The notes beneath the pieces are model-generated. The model searched no databases. It was not told the DNA's origin and was given only the letters and a program-made list of their open reading frames with translations. A stretch of DNA of 64,000 nucleotides from Ectothiorhodospira magna (GTDB taxonomy: Bacteria > Pseudomonadota > Gammaproteobacteria > Ectothiorhodospirales > Ectothiorhodospiraceae), in assembly GCF_900110965.1 (NCBI RefSeq), contig NZ_FOFO01000005.1:53116-117115 (forward strand), written 5' to 3'. Positions 53,009-61,926 of this stretch are shown here, one piece after another. The position numbers were made by a program, and so were the translations under genes. Position 1 is the first letter of the stretch; each line of letters begins with the position of its first letter.

Positions 53009-54319
53009 TCACCTTGCAGGGAGGGATACATTCCGACAGCCGGTTTCTACCAGCCGCCAGGATGCGATGGCAGCCAGGGCAGCAAAGCCGGTGAGTAGCC
53101 ACAACCCGCGCTGATAGTCGGCTGCCGTGTATATGGGGACGCCGTCGCCTGTAAGGCCGGCCCAGCCCAGGTCCATGGCCCAGCCGAACAGGGGCTGGAA
53201 CAGGGCCGCCCCCAGGAACAAACCGGTATTGACCAGGGCGATGGCCATACCTGAAAGCGCCGGGTCCGTCACTTCCTTGGCGTGGGCATAAGCCACCACA
53301 AAACAGCCGGCGCTCAGGCCCATCAGGGTAAACAGGGTCAGGCCGGAGGCGCCCGGCCCCCAAGGCAGAAACAACAGCCCCAAGCAGACGCTCAGATACA
53401 CCAGGGCACCGGCCTGCAGCACCGGACGGCGCCGCCCCAGACGGTCGGAAAAGCTGCCCGCCAACAGACAACCGATGGCAAAGGCCACCGTAGCCACGGT
53501 GGTATAGATCGAGGCGTCCCCCCGACTCAGGCCATGCACATCCCGCAACAGGGGAATGGCCCAAAGTCCCAACATGCCGAACAGGCTGCCGGTGATACCA
53601 AAGTCATAGACAAACCCCGGCCATAGCCGGCGATTGGCCAGTACAGCCCGCAGGTCTTTGATCCAGTGCTGTTTTCTGGGAGCATGAGGGGGCAAGCCTT
53701 CCATCTCCCGCACCGAGGGAAAGCCCAGCTGTTCAGGACGGTCCCTGACCAGCCACCAGGAAAGCAGGGCAAGAACAATGGCGACGATCCCCAGGGCTAC
53801 AAACAGGCTGCGCCATTCTACATAGAGCAGCATCAGGGCCAGGGGTCCGGTAGCGGCAATGGCGCCCAGATTGCCCAGCAGCAGGGTGAGTCCGCTGATG
53901 CTGCCGTACTTGCGGTCGCTGAACCAGACGGTGTTGCTTTTCATGAGACCGACGAAGACCACCGAGACCCCCAGGCCCACCAGGAAACGGCCCACGCTGG
54001 CGGTGGCCAGGGTATCCGCCAGCCCGAAGACGATGGAACCGCTGCCGGCCACCAGGTTGCCCAGGGTGACGGCATAGCGGGATCCCAAGGTATCCGCCAG
54101 CACCCCGGCGGGGATTTGCATGGCGGTATAGATGTAGAAATACATGGCCGACAGCGAACCCAGTGCCGCTGCCGTCACGCCGAAGGCGGCACTGAGTTCG
54201 CTGGAGACCATTGCCGGTGCAAAGCGATGGAAGAACACCAGCATGTAGGCGGCGATGAGGACGCTGTAGATGGTCCAGCGAATCCGTTCAAAACGGGCCG
54301 GATCGTAACCACTGCTCAT
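53009..54319 (-). CDS. MFS transporter linked to octaheme cytochrome operon
   Basis: This 436-residue major facilitator protein has twelve predicted membrane segments. It shows the MFS loop motif in DTLGSRYAVTLG and a second one in GSFSDRLGRRRPVLQ. The N-terminus MSSGYDPARFERIRWTIYSV resembles bacterial anion or organic acid MFS porters, but the substrate is unknown. Its start overlaps the cytochrome b stop (ATGA), so its cargo is probably the substrate or product of the octaheme cytochrome; this is inferred. Confidence 0.85.
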   Translation of the reverse strand: MSSGYDPARFERIRWTIYSVLIAAYMLVFFHRFAPAMVSSELSAAFGVTAAALGSLSAMYFYIYTAMQIPAGVLADTLGSRYAVTLGNLVAGSGSIVFGLADTLATASVGRFLVGLGVSVVFVGLMKSNTVWFSDRKYGSISGLTLLLGNLGAIAATGPLALMLLYVEWRSLFVALGIVAIVLALLSWWLVRDRPEQLGFPSVREMEGLPPHAPRKQHWIKDLRAVLANRRLWPGFVYDFGITGSLFGMLGLWAIPLLRDVHGLSRGDASIYTTVATVAFAIGCLLAGSFSDRLGRRRPVLQAGALVYLSVCLGLLFLPWGPGASGLTLFTLMGLSAGCFVVAYAHAKEVTDPALSGMAIALVNTGLFLGAALFQPLFGWAMDLGWAGLTGDGVPIYTAADYQRGLWLLTGFAALAAIASWRLVETGCRNVSLPAR

Positions 54320-54918
54320 TTTTGGCTCTCCTGATACCCGGTCACCATGGACTTGAGATAGGCATACCAGGGATGACCGGTGGTGGAGGCCATGTAGATG
54401 TGGCCGATCAGGAACAGCATCAGGGCGAAGGTGGCCGCCACGTGGGCGTAGGCCACCCAGGCCAAGGGCAACAGATCGCCCATGAACGTCCCCTTCCAGG
54501 CGGCATAGGTCAGCAGCAGCAGACCGGATACCCACAACGCCGGTGCAATCGCCGCCTTGAAACCGAAATAGGCCAGTCGCTGCAGCGGATTATGCTTGCT
54601 GGACGGTGATGTCACGAAGGGCTTGGCTTCGCCGGAGAAGATCCCGTAGGCGTAGTACAGCATCACCGCCGGCAAGCCCCGGTGGGTGGGCACATACTGG
54701 CGCCACTCCCCCGTCACCCCATGCCAGAAGATGGCAAAGGCCCACAGACCGATCAGGCTCAGGGCCATGACGATATGGACCTTGAGGGCCGTGTCATAGG
54801 CCATCAGGCCATGACTGCCGTGCAGTGCCAGCCCGGTGAACAACAGGCCGAAGATCAGGATCGTCTGCGTCCAGTGCCAGAAACGCTCGAACAGGGTGAA
54901 AATGGGTATCTTGCTCAT
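54316..54918 (-). CDS. Cytochrome b561/b6-type membrane electron carrier
   Basis: The 200-residue four-helix membrane protein starts MSKIPIFTLFERFWHWTQ. Candidate heme b ligands are the His in FWHWTQ, the His in KVHIVMAL, VAYAHVAATF and FLIGHIYMAST. This is the pattern of NrfH-independent di-heme cytochrome b subunits that exchange electrons with quinol. It overlaps the octaheme gene (ATGA) and the MFS gene (ATGA), so it probably links the quinone pool to the octaheme cytochrome. Confidence 0.88.
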   Translation of the reverse strand: MSKIPIFTLFERFWHWTQTILIFGLLFTGLALHGSHGLMAYDTALKVHIVMALSLIGLWAFAIFWHGVTGEWRQYVPTHRGLPAVMLYYAYGIFSGEAKPFVTSPSSKHNPLQRLAYFGFKAAIAPALWVSGLLLLTYAAWKGTFMGDLLPLAWVAYAHVAATFALMLFLIGHIYMASTTGHPWYAYLKSMVTGYQESQK

Positions 54919-56528
54919 GCAGCGCCTCTCATCCGGCGACGGTGGATCAGATAGCGTCCCAGGCCGTGGGCCATCACCGCCAGCAGGGTCAGCCATACCG
55001 CCAGCCAGCCGAAGGGTTCCCAGGGATGCCGGTCACGGCCGGGGATATAGACCCCCGGCAGATCCGCCAGCCGGCCGTCCACGCTGTGGCAGGATTCACA
55101 GCTCAGGGCATCCTCCCTGGGCGCCACCATGTGATTGACCGGCCAGTACATGCGGGTGTCCACAAAGCCGTACTCGCCGCTGAACCCGGCCTCGGTCTGG
55201 CCCGTGCGGCGGGCGGTGGCCATGCCCGATGCCAACGCCGCATCCCAGTCGTAACCCCGCCAGAAGGCGTTTTCGTCCCGTCCGAACAGGTGCGCCACCA
55301 ACAGGGTGTTGTAGTGGGTATCGTAGGGTTGACGCCCCGCCATGATCTTGAAGGGCCAGATCCGGGCGCCGGGCTGCCCCGGTTCCCCCAGGGGCCGGTT
55401 CACGGGCACCGGCGCGGAAGGATCAATGGGATCCCCCAACAGGGTGTAGTGCATGTTGCCATCGAACCAGCGGTACTCCGGCACCAGGTTTTCCTCCCAC
55501 TGGAAGGCGCCCTTCATGCCGTCATAGACCACCAGACCGTCTTCCATTTCCACCACGGGGCGCCCCTGTTCGTCCCGGCGCCCGGCCACGGACCAATCCC
55601 AGAGGGTCTTGGTGGGCAGCCCGCCCCGGGCAATGGCCGGGACATGGCAGGTCTGACAGGCAATGAATTCGGCATGCTGGTTGAGCTTGTTGTGAATGCC
55701 GGTGTCATGGGGCGCGGCGCCGTGGCAGGATTGACAGGCCGGTCGGTCGCTCTCCCGCCCCGGCACCGCAACACCCGCCTCGGGGGCAGCCTTGAGCTGG
55801 TAGCGGCTGCCCTGCTGGATATGGCCGGTAAATTCATGGCAGGTGGCACAGGAAAAATTCAGGCCGTCGGGGTCCATGTGCACATCCACATGGCGGGGTG
55901 GCGCCAGCAGGGAGCTGTCCAGATCGCCGTGCTTGACCGCGTCGCCCCCGCCCCCTTCAAAGTGGCAGGTGCCACAGGTTTCCCGGCTGGATCGACCCAC
56001 ATGGCGGGCCACATGGGCCAGATCCGGGGCCTTGAACAGTCGACCCCGGAACGGGGTATCCTCGTAGGGAGGATGACCGGCCCCGGTGGGGAATTTCACG
56101 TAGGTGCCCGTGGTGTCGTGACAGACCAGGCAGTCCACCCGATCCTCGGCGGTGAAATCGAAATGCTCGTCCTCCCAACCGTAGCCCACGTGGCAACTGC
56201 TGCAGCGCTCATAACTGCCGGCAATGCCCTGGCACAGATTGTTCAGGGCAAACCGCTTGCCCAGGGTCTGGCCGGTTTCCGGCTGCTCGAAGCGCCAGGT
56301 CCAGTGGATGCTACGGTGAACCTGCAGCGCGGCTTCCGTGTGGCATTCCAGACAGGCCCGGGTGACTTCCGGGCCACTCTGGAACGGCCCAGCCAGTTGC
56401 TCGAACTTGCGATGATCCGCCGTGGAGGACAAGGATGTCTCCGCGGGCAGGGCGGGGGTCTCGCTGGCCAGTATCGGCAAGGGGAGCAGTACCAGCGAAA
56501 GAATGAGAAGACCTGAGCGTATCGACAC
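54915..56528 (-). CDS. Octaheme c-type cytochrome, tetrathionate reductase (OTR) family
   Basis: The 537-residue exported cytochrome has eight CXXCH sites starting at C59, C109, C133, C185, C227, C265, C291 and C477. The N-terminal block (GPFQSGPEVTRACLECHTEA, RCSSCHVGYGWED, VDCLVCHDTTGTYVKFPTGA) closely follows the Shewanella-type octaheme tetrathionate reductase family, which also reduces nitrite and hydroxylamine in vitro. A C-terminal membrane helix (about 507-527) anchors it. The start is a GTG. Physiological substrate in this organism is unknown. Confidence 0.92.
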   Translation of the reverse strand: MSIRSGLLILSLVLLPLPILASETPALPAETSLSSTADHRKFEQLAGPFQSGPEVTRACLECHTEAALQVHRSIHWTWRFEQPETGQTLGKRFALNNLCQGIAGSYERCSSCHVGYGWEDEHFDFTAEDRVDCLVCHDTTGTYVKFPTGAGHPPYEDTPFRGRLFKAPDLAHVARHVGRSSRETCGTCHFEGGGGDAVKHGDLDSSLLAPPRHVDVHMDPDGLNFSCATCHEFTGHIQQGSRYQLKAAPEAGVAVPGRESDRPACQSCHGAAPHDTGIHNKLNQHAEFIACQTCHVPAIARGGLPTKTLWDWSVAGRRDEQGRPVVEMEDGLVVYDGMKGAFQWEENLVPEYRWFDGNMHYTLLGDPIDPSAPVPVNRPLGEPGQPGARIWPFKIMAGRQPYDTHYNTLLVAHLFGRDENAFWRGYDWDAALASGMATARRTGQTEAGFSGEYGFVDTRMYWPVNHMVAPREDALSCESCHSVDGRLADLPGVYIPGRDRHPWEPFGWLAVWLTLLAVMAHGLGRYLIHRRRMRGAA

Positions 56529-56620
56529 GTGTCACTCCGGGACGTGAATGGCAAACCGGAGACCATTAGCAGACACTAATAATCTAAAGTGAGTGTGACA
56601 CAAACGCCACGCCTGCGTCC

Positions 56621-56634
56621 TTGATCATCATCAG
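56621..56634 (-). promoter_or_regulatory. Candidate FNR box upstream of the octaheme operon
   Basis: TTGATCATCATCAG matches TTGAT-N4-ATCAA at nine of ten positions. It lies 93 bases upstream of the octaheme start codon. A -10-like TAGATT (56586-56581, minus) gives a box-to-start distance of about 53, not the ideal 41.5, so this is tentative. Confidence 0.4.
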
Positions 56635-56641
56635 GACACCC

Positions 56642-57715
56642 TCAGCCGGACCGGCACCAGTCATCGCCGGCGGCATCCTCGCGGTTGCGTTCACGCACCA
56701 CATAGGAGCGGATCCGCCCCGACTCGAAATAGGTCCGCGCCATCAGTTCGCTCAGCACGCCGGTGGTGAGCAGCTGCACCGAGACCAGCACGCACATCAC
56801 CCCCACGAACAACAGCGGCCGGGTGCCGATATCCGCTTGCAACAGCACCTTGATCAGCAGCAGATAGCCCAGAATGGCCGAGCCCAGGGCGCCAAAGAAC
56901 AGGCCGATGGAACCGAAGAAGTGTCCCGGGCGCGCCTTGTAGCGCATGAAGAAGTACACCGACAACAGGTCCAGGATCACCCGGAAAGTGCGGGAGATCC
57001 CGTACTTGGAGTCGCCGTGGGCACGGGGGTGGTGGGTCACCACGTGCTCGCGGATGCGCCGCGGCGAGGTCTGGGTGGCGAACCAGGCGGGGATGAAGCG
57101 ATGCATCTCGCCGTAGAGACGGACCCCCTTGAGCACCTGGGCCCGGAACACCTTGAGGCTGCAACCGTAGTCGTGCAGGTTCACCTTGGTGGTCCAGCGG
57201 ATCAGCTTGTTGGCGATGCGGGACGGTACCTTGCGTTTCCACAGATCGTCATGGCGGTCCTTGCGCCAGCCCGCCACCATGTCCAGATCCTCGTCCAGCA
57301 GTCGGCGCACCATGACGGGGATATCCGCCGGATCGTTCTGCAGGTCGCCATCCAGGGTGGCGATGACGCTGCCGCGGGCATGATCGATCCCCGCCTGCAT
57401 GGCCGCGGTCTGGCCGAAATTGCGCTGCAACATGAGTACCCGCACATGGCGTCCATACTGTTCCCGGGCCGCCAGCATGTGGTCCGGCGTGGCGTCGGCA
57501 CTGCCGTCATCCACCAGCACCACCTCCCAGGGCATGGACAGGTCACCCAGGGCCTCATGGATACGGGCCACCAGGGGGGCCACGTTATCCTCTTCGTTGT
57601 ACATGGGAATGACCAGGGACAGGCTCAGGGCCGCCTCGGTGCGGTAGACGGCGTAGCCCTGATCATCGGTGACGGCCTGCGCCGTCGCGGCATCGCCTTC
57701 GGGGTTGACGGACAT
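56642..57715 (-). CDS. ArnC/DPM1-like polyprenyl-phosphate glycosyltransferase
   Basis: The 357-residue GT2 enzyme has SLVIPMYNEEDNVAPLV, VLVDDGSADATPD, NFGQTAAMQAGIDHARG and TLDGDLQNDPADIP, plus two C-terminal membrane segments (about residues 255-320). Such enzymes charge undecaprenyl phosphate with a sugar for lipid A or glycan modification. The gene starts three bases from the next upstream gene and faces an ArnT-like gene across a divergent promoter. Confidence 0.92.
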   Translation of the reverse strand: MSVNPEGDAATAQAVTDDQGYAVYRTEAALSLSLVIPMYNEEDNVAPLVARIHEALGDLSMPWEVVLVDDGSADATPDHMLAAREQYGRHVRVLMLQRNFGQTAAMQAGIDHARGSVIATLDGDLQNDPADIPVMVRRLLDEDLDMVAGWRKDRHDDLWKRKVPSRIANKLIRWTTKVNLHDYGCSLKVFRAQVLKGVRLYGEMHRFIPAWFATQTSPRRIREHVVTHHPRAHGDSKYGISRTFRVILDLLSVYFFMRYKARPGHFFGSIGLFFGALGSAILGYLLLIKVLLQADIGTRPLLFVGVMCVLVSVQLLTTGVLSELMARTYFESGRIRSYVVRERNREDAAGDDWCRSG

Positions 57716-57717
57716 GT

Positions 57718-58635
57718 CTATTTCTCTTTGTTGGCCGCCGGCAGCCAGGGCAACAACAGCCCACCGGCAAGCGTGGATCCAAGCAGGAAAAGGTGCAGGT
57801 TGACGGCGCCCACCAGGGCCTGTTCCACCGATACGCCAAAGGGCAGCAGGGCCGCCATCACACCGGCTTCATAGGTACCGGCGCCACCGACCCCGTGGAC
57901 CGGCAGGACACTGGTCAGGTCACCAGCGATGACCGCCAGCCACAGGGCGGCGGCGGGAGCCTCCAGGAACAGGGCCAGCACCCAGACAAAAACGGCCAGT
58001 TTGACGCTCCAGTTCAGCGCCGTCCAGGCCCAGGCACGCCAGAAGTCCCGGGGAGAGGACGGCAATGCCTCCAGGGCCCGCAGAACCCACTCCCCCCATC
58101 GCCCCCGGACACGGGGCGCCAGCCAGTGCCGCAGCAGGGGCGAGGCGCGGCGCACCAGCGGCAGGCCGGACAACCACAGGACCGTGGCCGCCAGGGCCGC
58201 CGGCCATCCCACCAGCCAGGTGCCGACCGCCGCCAGGCCGAAGGCGGCGAGCACATGCAGGTCCATGAGGCGAAACCAGAGCAGCACCGGCACGGAATGC
58301 ACCGCCGGTACCTGGAAGTAGCGCGCCATCAGCACCGGAAAGCTCAACTCGCCGGCGCGCATGGGCAGCAGATTGTTGAGCAGATTGTGAATCAGCGTCA
58401 GGCGCAGGCAGACCGGGAAACGGCCCCCCATCACCGACCGGTAAAAGTCATAGACCCGCCAGGCACGCAGGACATAGGTGAGCAGGGTGAGCAGGGTGGC
58501 CACCAGCAAGGCCAGCGGTGACAGATCCCGCCAGGGCGCCAGGATGCCCCCCCAACCATGGAAGACTTCCACCAGCCCGACAAAGGCCAGGAAGATGGCG
58601 ATGGAGACGAGGGTTCTGGCGCGAAGCCTCAACAT
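57718..58635 (-). CDS. Flippase-like integral membrane protein (UPF0104 / LPG synthase TM family)
   Basis: This 305-residue protein has about eight membrane segments and the family motifs NLLPMRAGELSFPVLMAR and SVLPVHGVGGAGTYEAG. The family is often encoded beside ArnC-like glycosyltransferases and is thought to move or help modify polyprenyl-linked sugars; the exact role is unproven. The ATG at 58635 is preferred; the in-frame extension to 58794 overlaps the divergent promoter region. Confidence 0.87.
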   Translation of the reverse strand: MLRLRARTLVSIAIFLAFVGLVEVFHGWGGILAPWRDLSPLALLVATLLTLLTYVLRAWRVYDFYRSVMGGRFPVCLRLTLIHNLLNNLLPMRAGELSFPVLMARYFQVPAVHSVPVLLWFRLMDLHVLAAFGLAAVGTWLVGWPAALAATVLWLSGLPLVRRASPLLRHWLAPRVRGRWGEWVLRALEALPSSPRDFWRAWAWTALNWSVKLAVFVWVLALFLEAPAAALWLAVIAGDLTSVLPVHGVGGAGTYEAGVMAALLPFGVSVEQALVGAVNLHLFLLGSTLAGGLLLPWLPAANKEK

Positions 58636-58745
58636 TCGGAAATATCCCAACACACCGCCACCCGTCGACAAGGCAAAACCCTGCCGCCGACACCACGACC
58701 GGGTTACACTGCGCACACTCCATCCAAGCCCCGCAAGCCGACATC

Positions 58746-60326
58746 GTGCCACGCATCCACACCTATTACCCGACGGACCTGCAGGAACTGTCACCCCGCA
58801 TTCTCTGGGCCTTCCTGACGGCGGCCCTGTTCACGGCCTTCTTCTACAACCTGCACGGCGTGCCGCTATTCGACCTGGATGAAGGGGCGTTCAGTGAAGC
58901 GACCCGGGACATGCTGGCCCGGGGTGACTTCATCGCCACTTACCTCTATGGCGAGCCGCGGTATGATAAGCCCATCCTGATTTACTGGCTACAGGCCCTG
59001 AGCGTGAGCGCCTTCGGGCTCAACGAACTGGCCCTGCGACTGCCCTCGGCCCTCGCCGCCACCGGCTGGATGCTGCTGACATTCGCCTTCGCGCGGCGGG
59101 TCTGTGACCGTCATACCGCCCTGGCGGCCGCCATCATCGGCGCCACGTCCCTGGGGGTGATCATCATCGGCAAGGCGGCCATCGCCGATGCCGCCCTGCA
59201 TCTGTTCATCGTCGGCGCCATGTTCGCCATCTACCTGCATTTCAAGGAAGGCGGGGTTCGCTGGGTCTATCTGGCATTCCTGTGCATGGGCCTGGGCTTT
59301 CTGACCAAGGGACCGGTGGCGGTGGTGATCCCGCTGGCGGTCAGCCTGATCTTCTATGGTCTCAAGGGCCAGTGGCGGTCCTGGCTGCGGGCGGCCTTCA
59401 ATCCCCTGGGGATCATGCTGTTCCTGCTCATCGTGCTGCCCTGGTATCTGGCCATCACCTGGCGGGAAGGGCCGGGGTTCCTGATGGGCTTTTTCCTGGA
59501 GCACAACCTGGGCCGTTTCCAGGCCCCCATGCACGGCCATGCCGGTCCCTTCTACTTTTATTTGCCGGTGCTGCTGGTGGCCCTGCTGCCCTATACCACG
59601 GTGCTGATCCGGACCCTGTGGGAAGTGAGGGAGAGCTTCCGAGAGGACCTGCACGGGTATCTGCTGACCTGGTTCCTGTTCGTGCTGGTGCTGTTCTCGG
59701 CGGCCGGCACCAAGCTGCCCCATTACATCTTCTACGGCATCACCCCCCTGTTCATCCTGATGGCCCTGCACCTGGACCGGGTCCGCGGCCGGTTCTGGCT
59801 GTTCCTGCCCCCGGCCCTGCTGTTTGCCGGGTTGCTGGCCCTGCCCCATCTGGTGGACCGGATCAAGCCCCATCTGGACGACCCCTTCATTCTCGCCCTG
59901 CTGACGGACCATCATGTGCATTTCGGCCCCCTCTGGCATGGCTTCTTCGTCATTGCCCTGGTGGCCTGCCTGTTCTTCATGCTGGATCGACGCATCCAGC
60001 GCACATATCGCCTGTTTCTGATCGGCCTGACCTTGAACGTGGGCGTGGCGGGGCTGCTGCTGCCGGCGGTGGCCGGTGTCCAGCAGTCCCCCATCCGCGA
60101 TGCCGGCCTGGCGGCCAGGGATCTGCCAGAAACGGTGGTGATGTGGCGCCTGAACACCCCCAGCTTCAGCATCTATGCCAACCGGGGCGTGGAGCGGCGC
60201 ATGCCGGAGCCGGGGGAAGTGGCGGTGACCCGGGAGGACGCTCTGGACAGGCTGGCGCACCTCCCCCATGAAGTGCTGCACGCCCGCAACGGGGTGATCC
60301 TGGTGCGGATACTCGAAGCCCCGTAG
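58746..60326 (+). CDS. ArnT-like glycosyltransferase of the PMT family
   Basis: The 526-residue polytopic enzyme has the catalytic first periplasmic loop LFDLDEGAFSEATRDMLARG with the DE motif, then YDKPILIYWLQAL and LTKGPVAVVIP. ArnT/PMT_2 enzymes transfer sugars from undecaprenyl phosphate to lipid A or proteins, which fits the ArnC-like neighbour. The start is probably GTG 58746; the upstream frame lies antisense to the flippase-like gene. Confidence 0.9.
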   Translation: MPRIHTYYPTDLQELSPRILWAFLTAALFTAFFYNLHGVPLFDLDEGAFSEATRDMLARGDFIATYLYGEPRYDKPILIYWLQALSVSAFGLNELALRLPSALAATGWMLLTFAFARRVCDRHTALAAAIIGATSLGVIIIGKAAIADAALHLFIVGAMFAIYLHFKEGGVRWVYLAFLCMGLGFLTKGPVAVVIPLAVSLIFYGLKGQWRSWLRAAFNPLGIMLFLLIVLPWYLAITWREGPGFLMGFFLEHNLGRFQAPMHGHAGPFYFYLPVLLVALLPYTTVLIRTLWEVRESFREDLHGYLLTWFLFVLVLFSAAGTKLPHYIFYGITPLFILMALHLDRVRGRFWLFLPPALLFAGLLALPHLVDRIKPHLDDPFILALLTDHHVHFGPLWHGFFVIALVACLFFMLDRRIQRTYRLFLIGLTLNVGVAGLLLPAVAGVQQSPIRDAGLAARDLPETVVMWRLNTPSFSIYANRGVERRMPEPGEVAVTREDALDRLAHLPHEVLHARNGVILVRILEAP

Positions 60327-60394
60327 GGAGTTCGCTCGGGTATCGGCTTTGGGTTATAGTTTGGACATCAGGGACGAGCCCCGTGGAAGGAACC

Positions 60395-61915
60395 ATGCAA
60401 CTTGCCGTTATCCGCAGTCGTGCCCAGCTGGGTATCCAGGCGCCACCCGTTCATATTGAGGTTCATCTGGCCAACGGCCTGCCCAGCTTTGCCATGGTGG
60501 GCCTGCCAGAAGTGGCTGTAAAAGAGAGCCGCGACCGGGTCCGGGCCGCCATTCAAACCAGCGGTTTTGAATTTCCTGCTCGCCGCATCACAGTCAATCT
60601 GGCTCCCGCAGACCTGCCCAAAGAAGGTGGGCGCTTCGATCTGGGTATTGCCCTGGGCATTCTGGCGGCCTCTGGACAGATTCCTCTCAACCGTTGCGAC
60701 AATCTGGAATTTCTTGGCGAACTGGGTTTAACCGGTGAGTTGCGGCCAGTGCGTGGCGTACTGCCGGCAGCAATGGCAGCGGGTCAGGCTCAGCGTACCT
60801 TGATGCTGCCCAAGGGAGATGCGGACGAAGCGGCACTGGTGGAACAGGTCATCGTGATTCCGGCGGCCCATCTGCTGGAAGTCTGCGCCCATCTTCGAGG
60901 AGAACGATGCCTGGACCCCCATCCACGGCCAAGCCTTGCCACAGAAGCCGATCAATCAATACCCGACCTGGCTGATGTACGTGGCCAGCCTCAGGCCCGC
61001 CGCGCTCTGGAGGCAGCCGCTGCTGGCGGGCATCATTTATTGATGATCGGTCCGCCGGGCACTGGTAAAACCATGCTGGCCAGCCGACTGCCAGGACTGC
61101 TGCCACCGCTGGCAGAACAGGAGGCCCTGGAAACCGCCGCATTGCATGCCATCAGTCATCACGGCATCGACCCGACCCGGTGGCGAACCCGGCCCTTTCG
61201 CACGCCCCACCACACCTGCTCGGGAATTGCGCTGGTGGGGGGTGGCTCCCGTCCCAAGCCGGGAGAGATTTCCCTGGCCCATAACGGCATCCTATTTCTC
61301 GATGAAATGGCGGAGTTTGATCGCAAGGCTCTGGATGTACTGCGGGAGCCATTGGAAACCGGGCGAATTACCATTTCACGGGCTGCCCGTCAGGCAGAAT
61401 TCCCGGCCCGATTTCAATTGATAGCCGCCATGAATCCCTGCCCCCAGGGCTATGACTGTGACCTGGGGGCCAACTGTCGCTGCACCCCGGAGCAGCGGCG
61501 GCGGCATCGGGGGCGTATCTCGGCACCGCTGCTGGACCGGATCGACCTGTCCATTGAAGTGCCACGCCTGCCCAGAAATGTTCTGATGGACCCTGGGCCT
61601 CCCCCGGAATCCACAGCCATCGTCAGGGCTCGGGTAGTGGCATGCCGCAATCAGCAACTGGCTCGACAGGGCACATTGAATGCAGCATTGTCAGGCCGGG
61701 AGGTGGATGCCATCTGCACCCTGGCATTGGATCAGCGACAGCTCCTGGAAACGGCCATGGACCGGTTCAGGTTCTCGGCAAGAGCCTATCATCGTATTTT
61801 ACGGGTGGCCCGCACCCTGGCAGACATGGATGAGGCGCCTCGAATCGAGACGCCTCATCTGATGGAAGCCCTCAGCTATCGTGCCATGGACCGTTGGCGA
61901 GCCAGTGATGTTTGA
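60395..61915 (+). CDS. comM: YifB/ComM family Mg-chelatase-like AAA ATPase
   Basis: The 506-residue protein has an N-terminal Lon-type fold (LGIQAPPVHIEVHLANGLPS), a Walker A GPPGTGKTML, Walker B ILFLDEMAEF and the C-terminal Mg_chelatase_C region. ComM is a helicase that extends recombination intermediates during natural transformation. It also contains a zinc-like cysteine cluster (CPQGYDCDLGANCRC). GGAAGGA supports ATG 60395. Confidence 0.95.
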   Translation: MQLAVIRSRAQLGIQAPPVHIEVHLANGLPSFAMVGLPEVAVKESRDRVRAAIQTSGFEFPARRITVNLAPADLPKEGGRFDLGIALGILAASGQIPLNRCDNLEFLGELGLTGELRPVRGVLPAAMAAGQAQRTLMLPKGDADEAALVEQVIVIPAAHLLEVCAHLRGERCLDPHPRPSLATEADQSIPDLADVRGQPQARRALEAAAAGGHHLLMIGPPGTGKTMLASRLPGLLPPLAEQEALETAALHAISHHGIDPTRWRTRPFRTPHHTCSGIALVGGGSRPKPGEISLAHNGILFLDEMAEFDRKALDVLREPLETGRITISRAARQAEFPARFQLIAAMNPCPQGYDCDLGANCRCTPEQRRRHRGRISAPLLDRIDLSIEVPRLPRNVLMDPGPPPESTAIVRARVVACRNQQLARQGTLNAALSGREVDAICTLALDQRQLLETAMDRFRFSARAYHRILRVARTLADMDEAPRIETPHLMEALSYRAMDRWRASDV

Positions 61916-61926
61916 TGCCTTATTTT

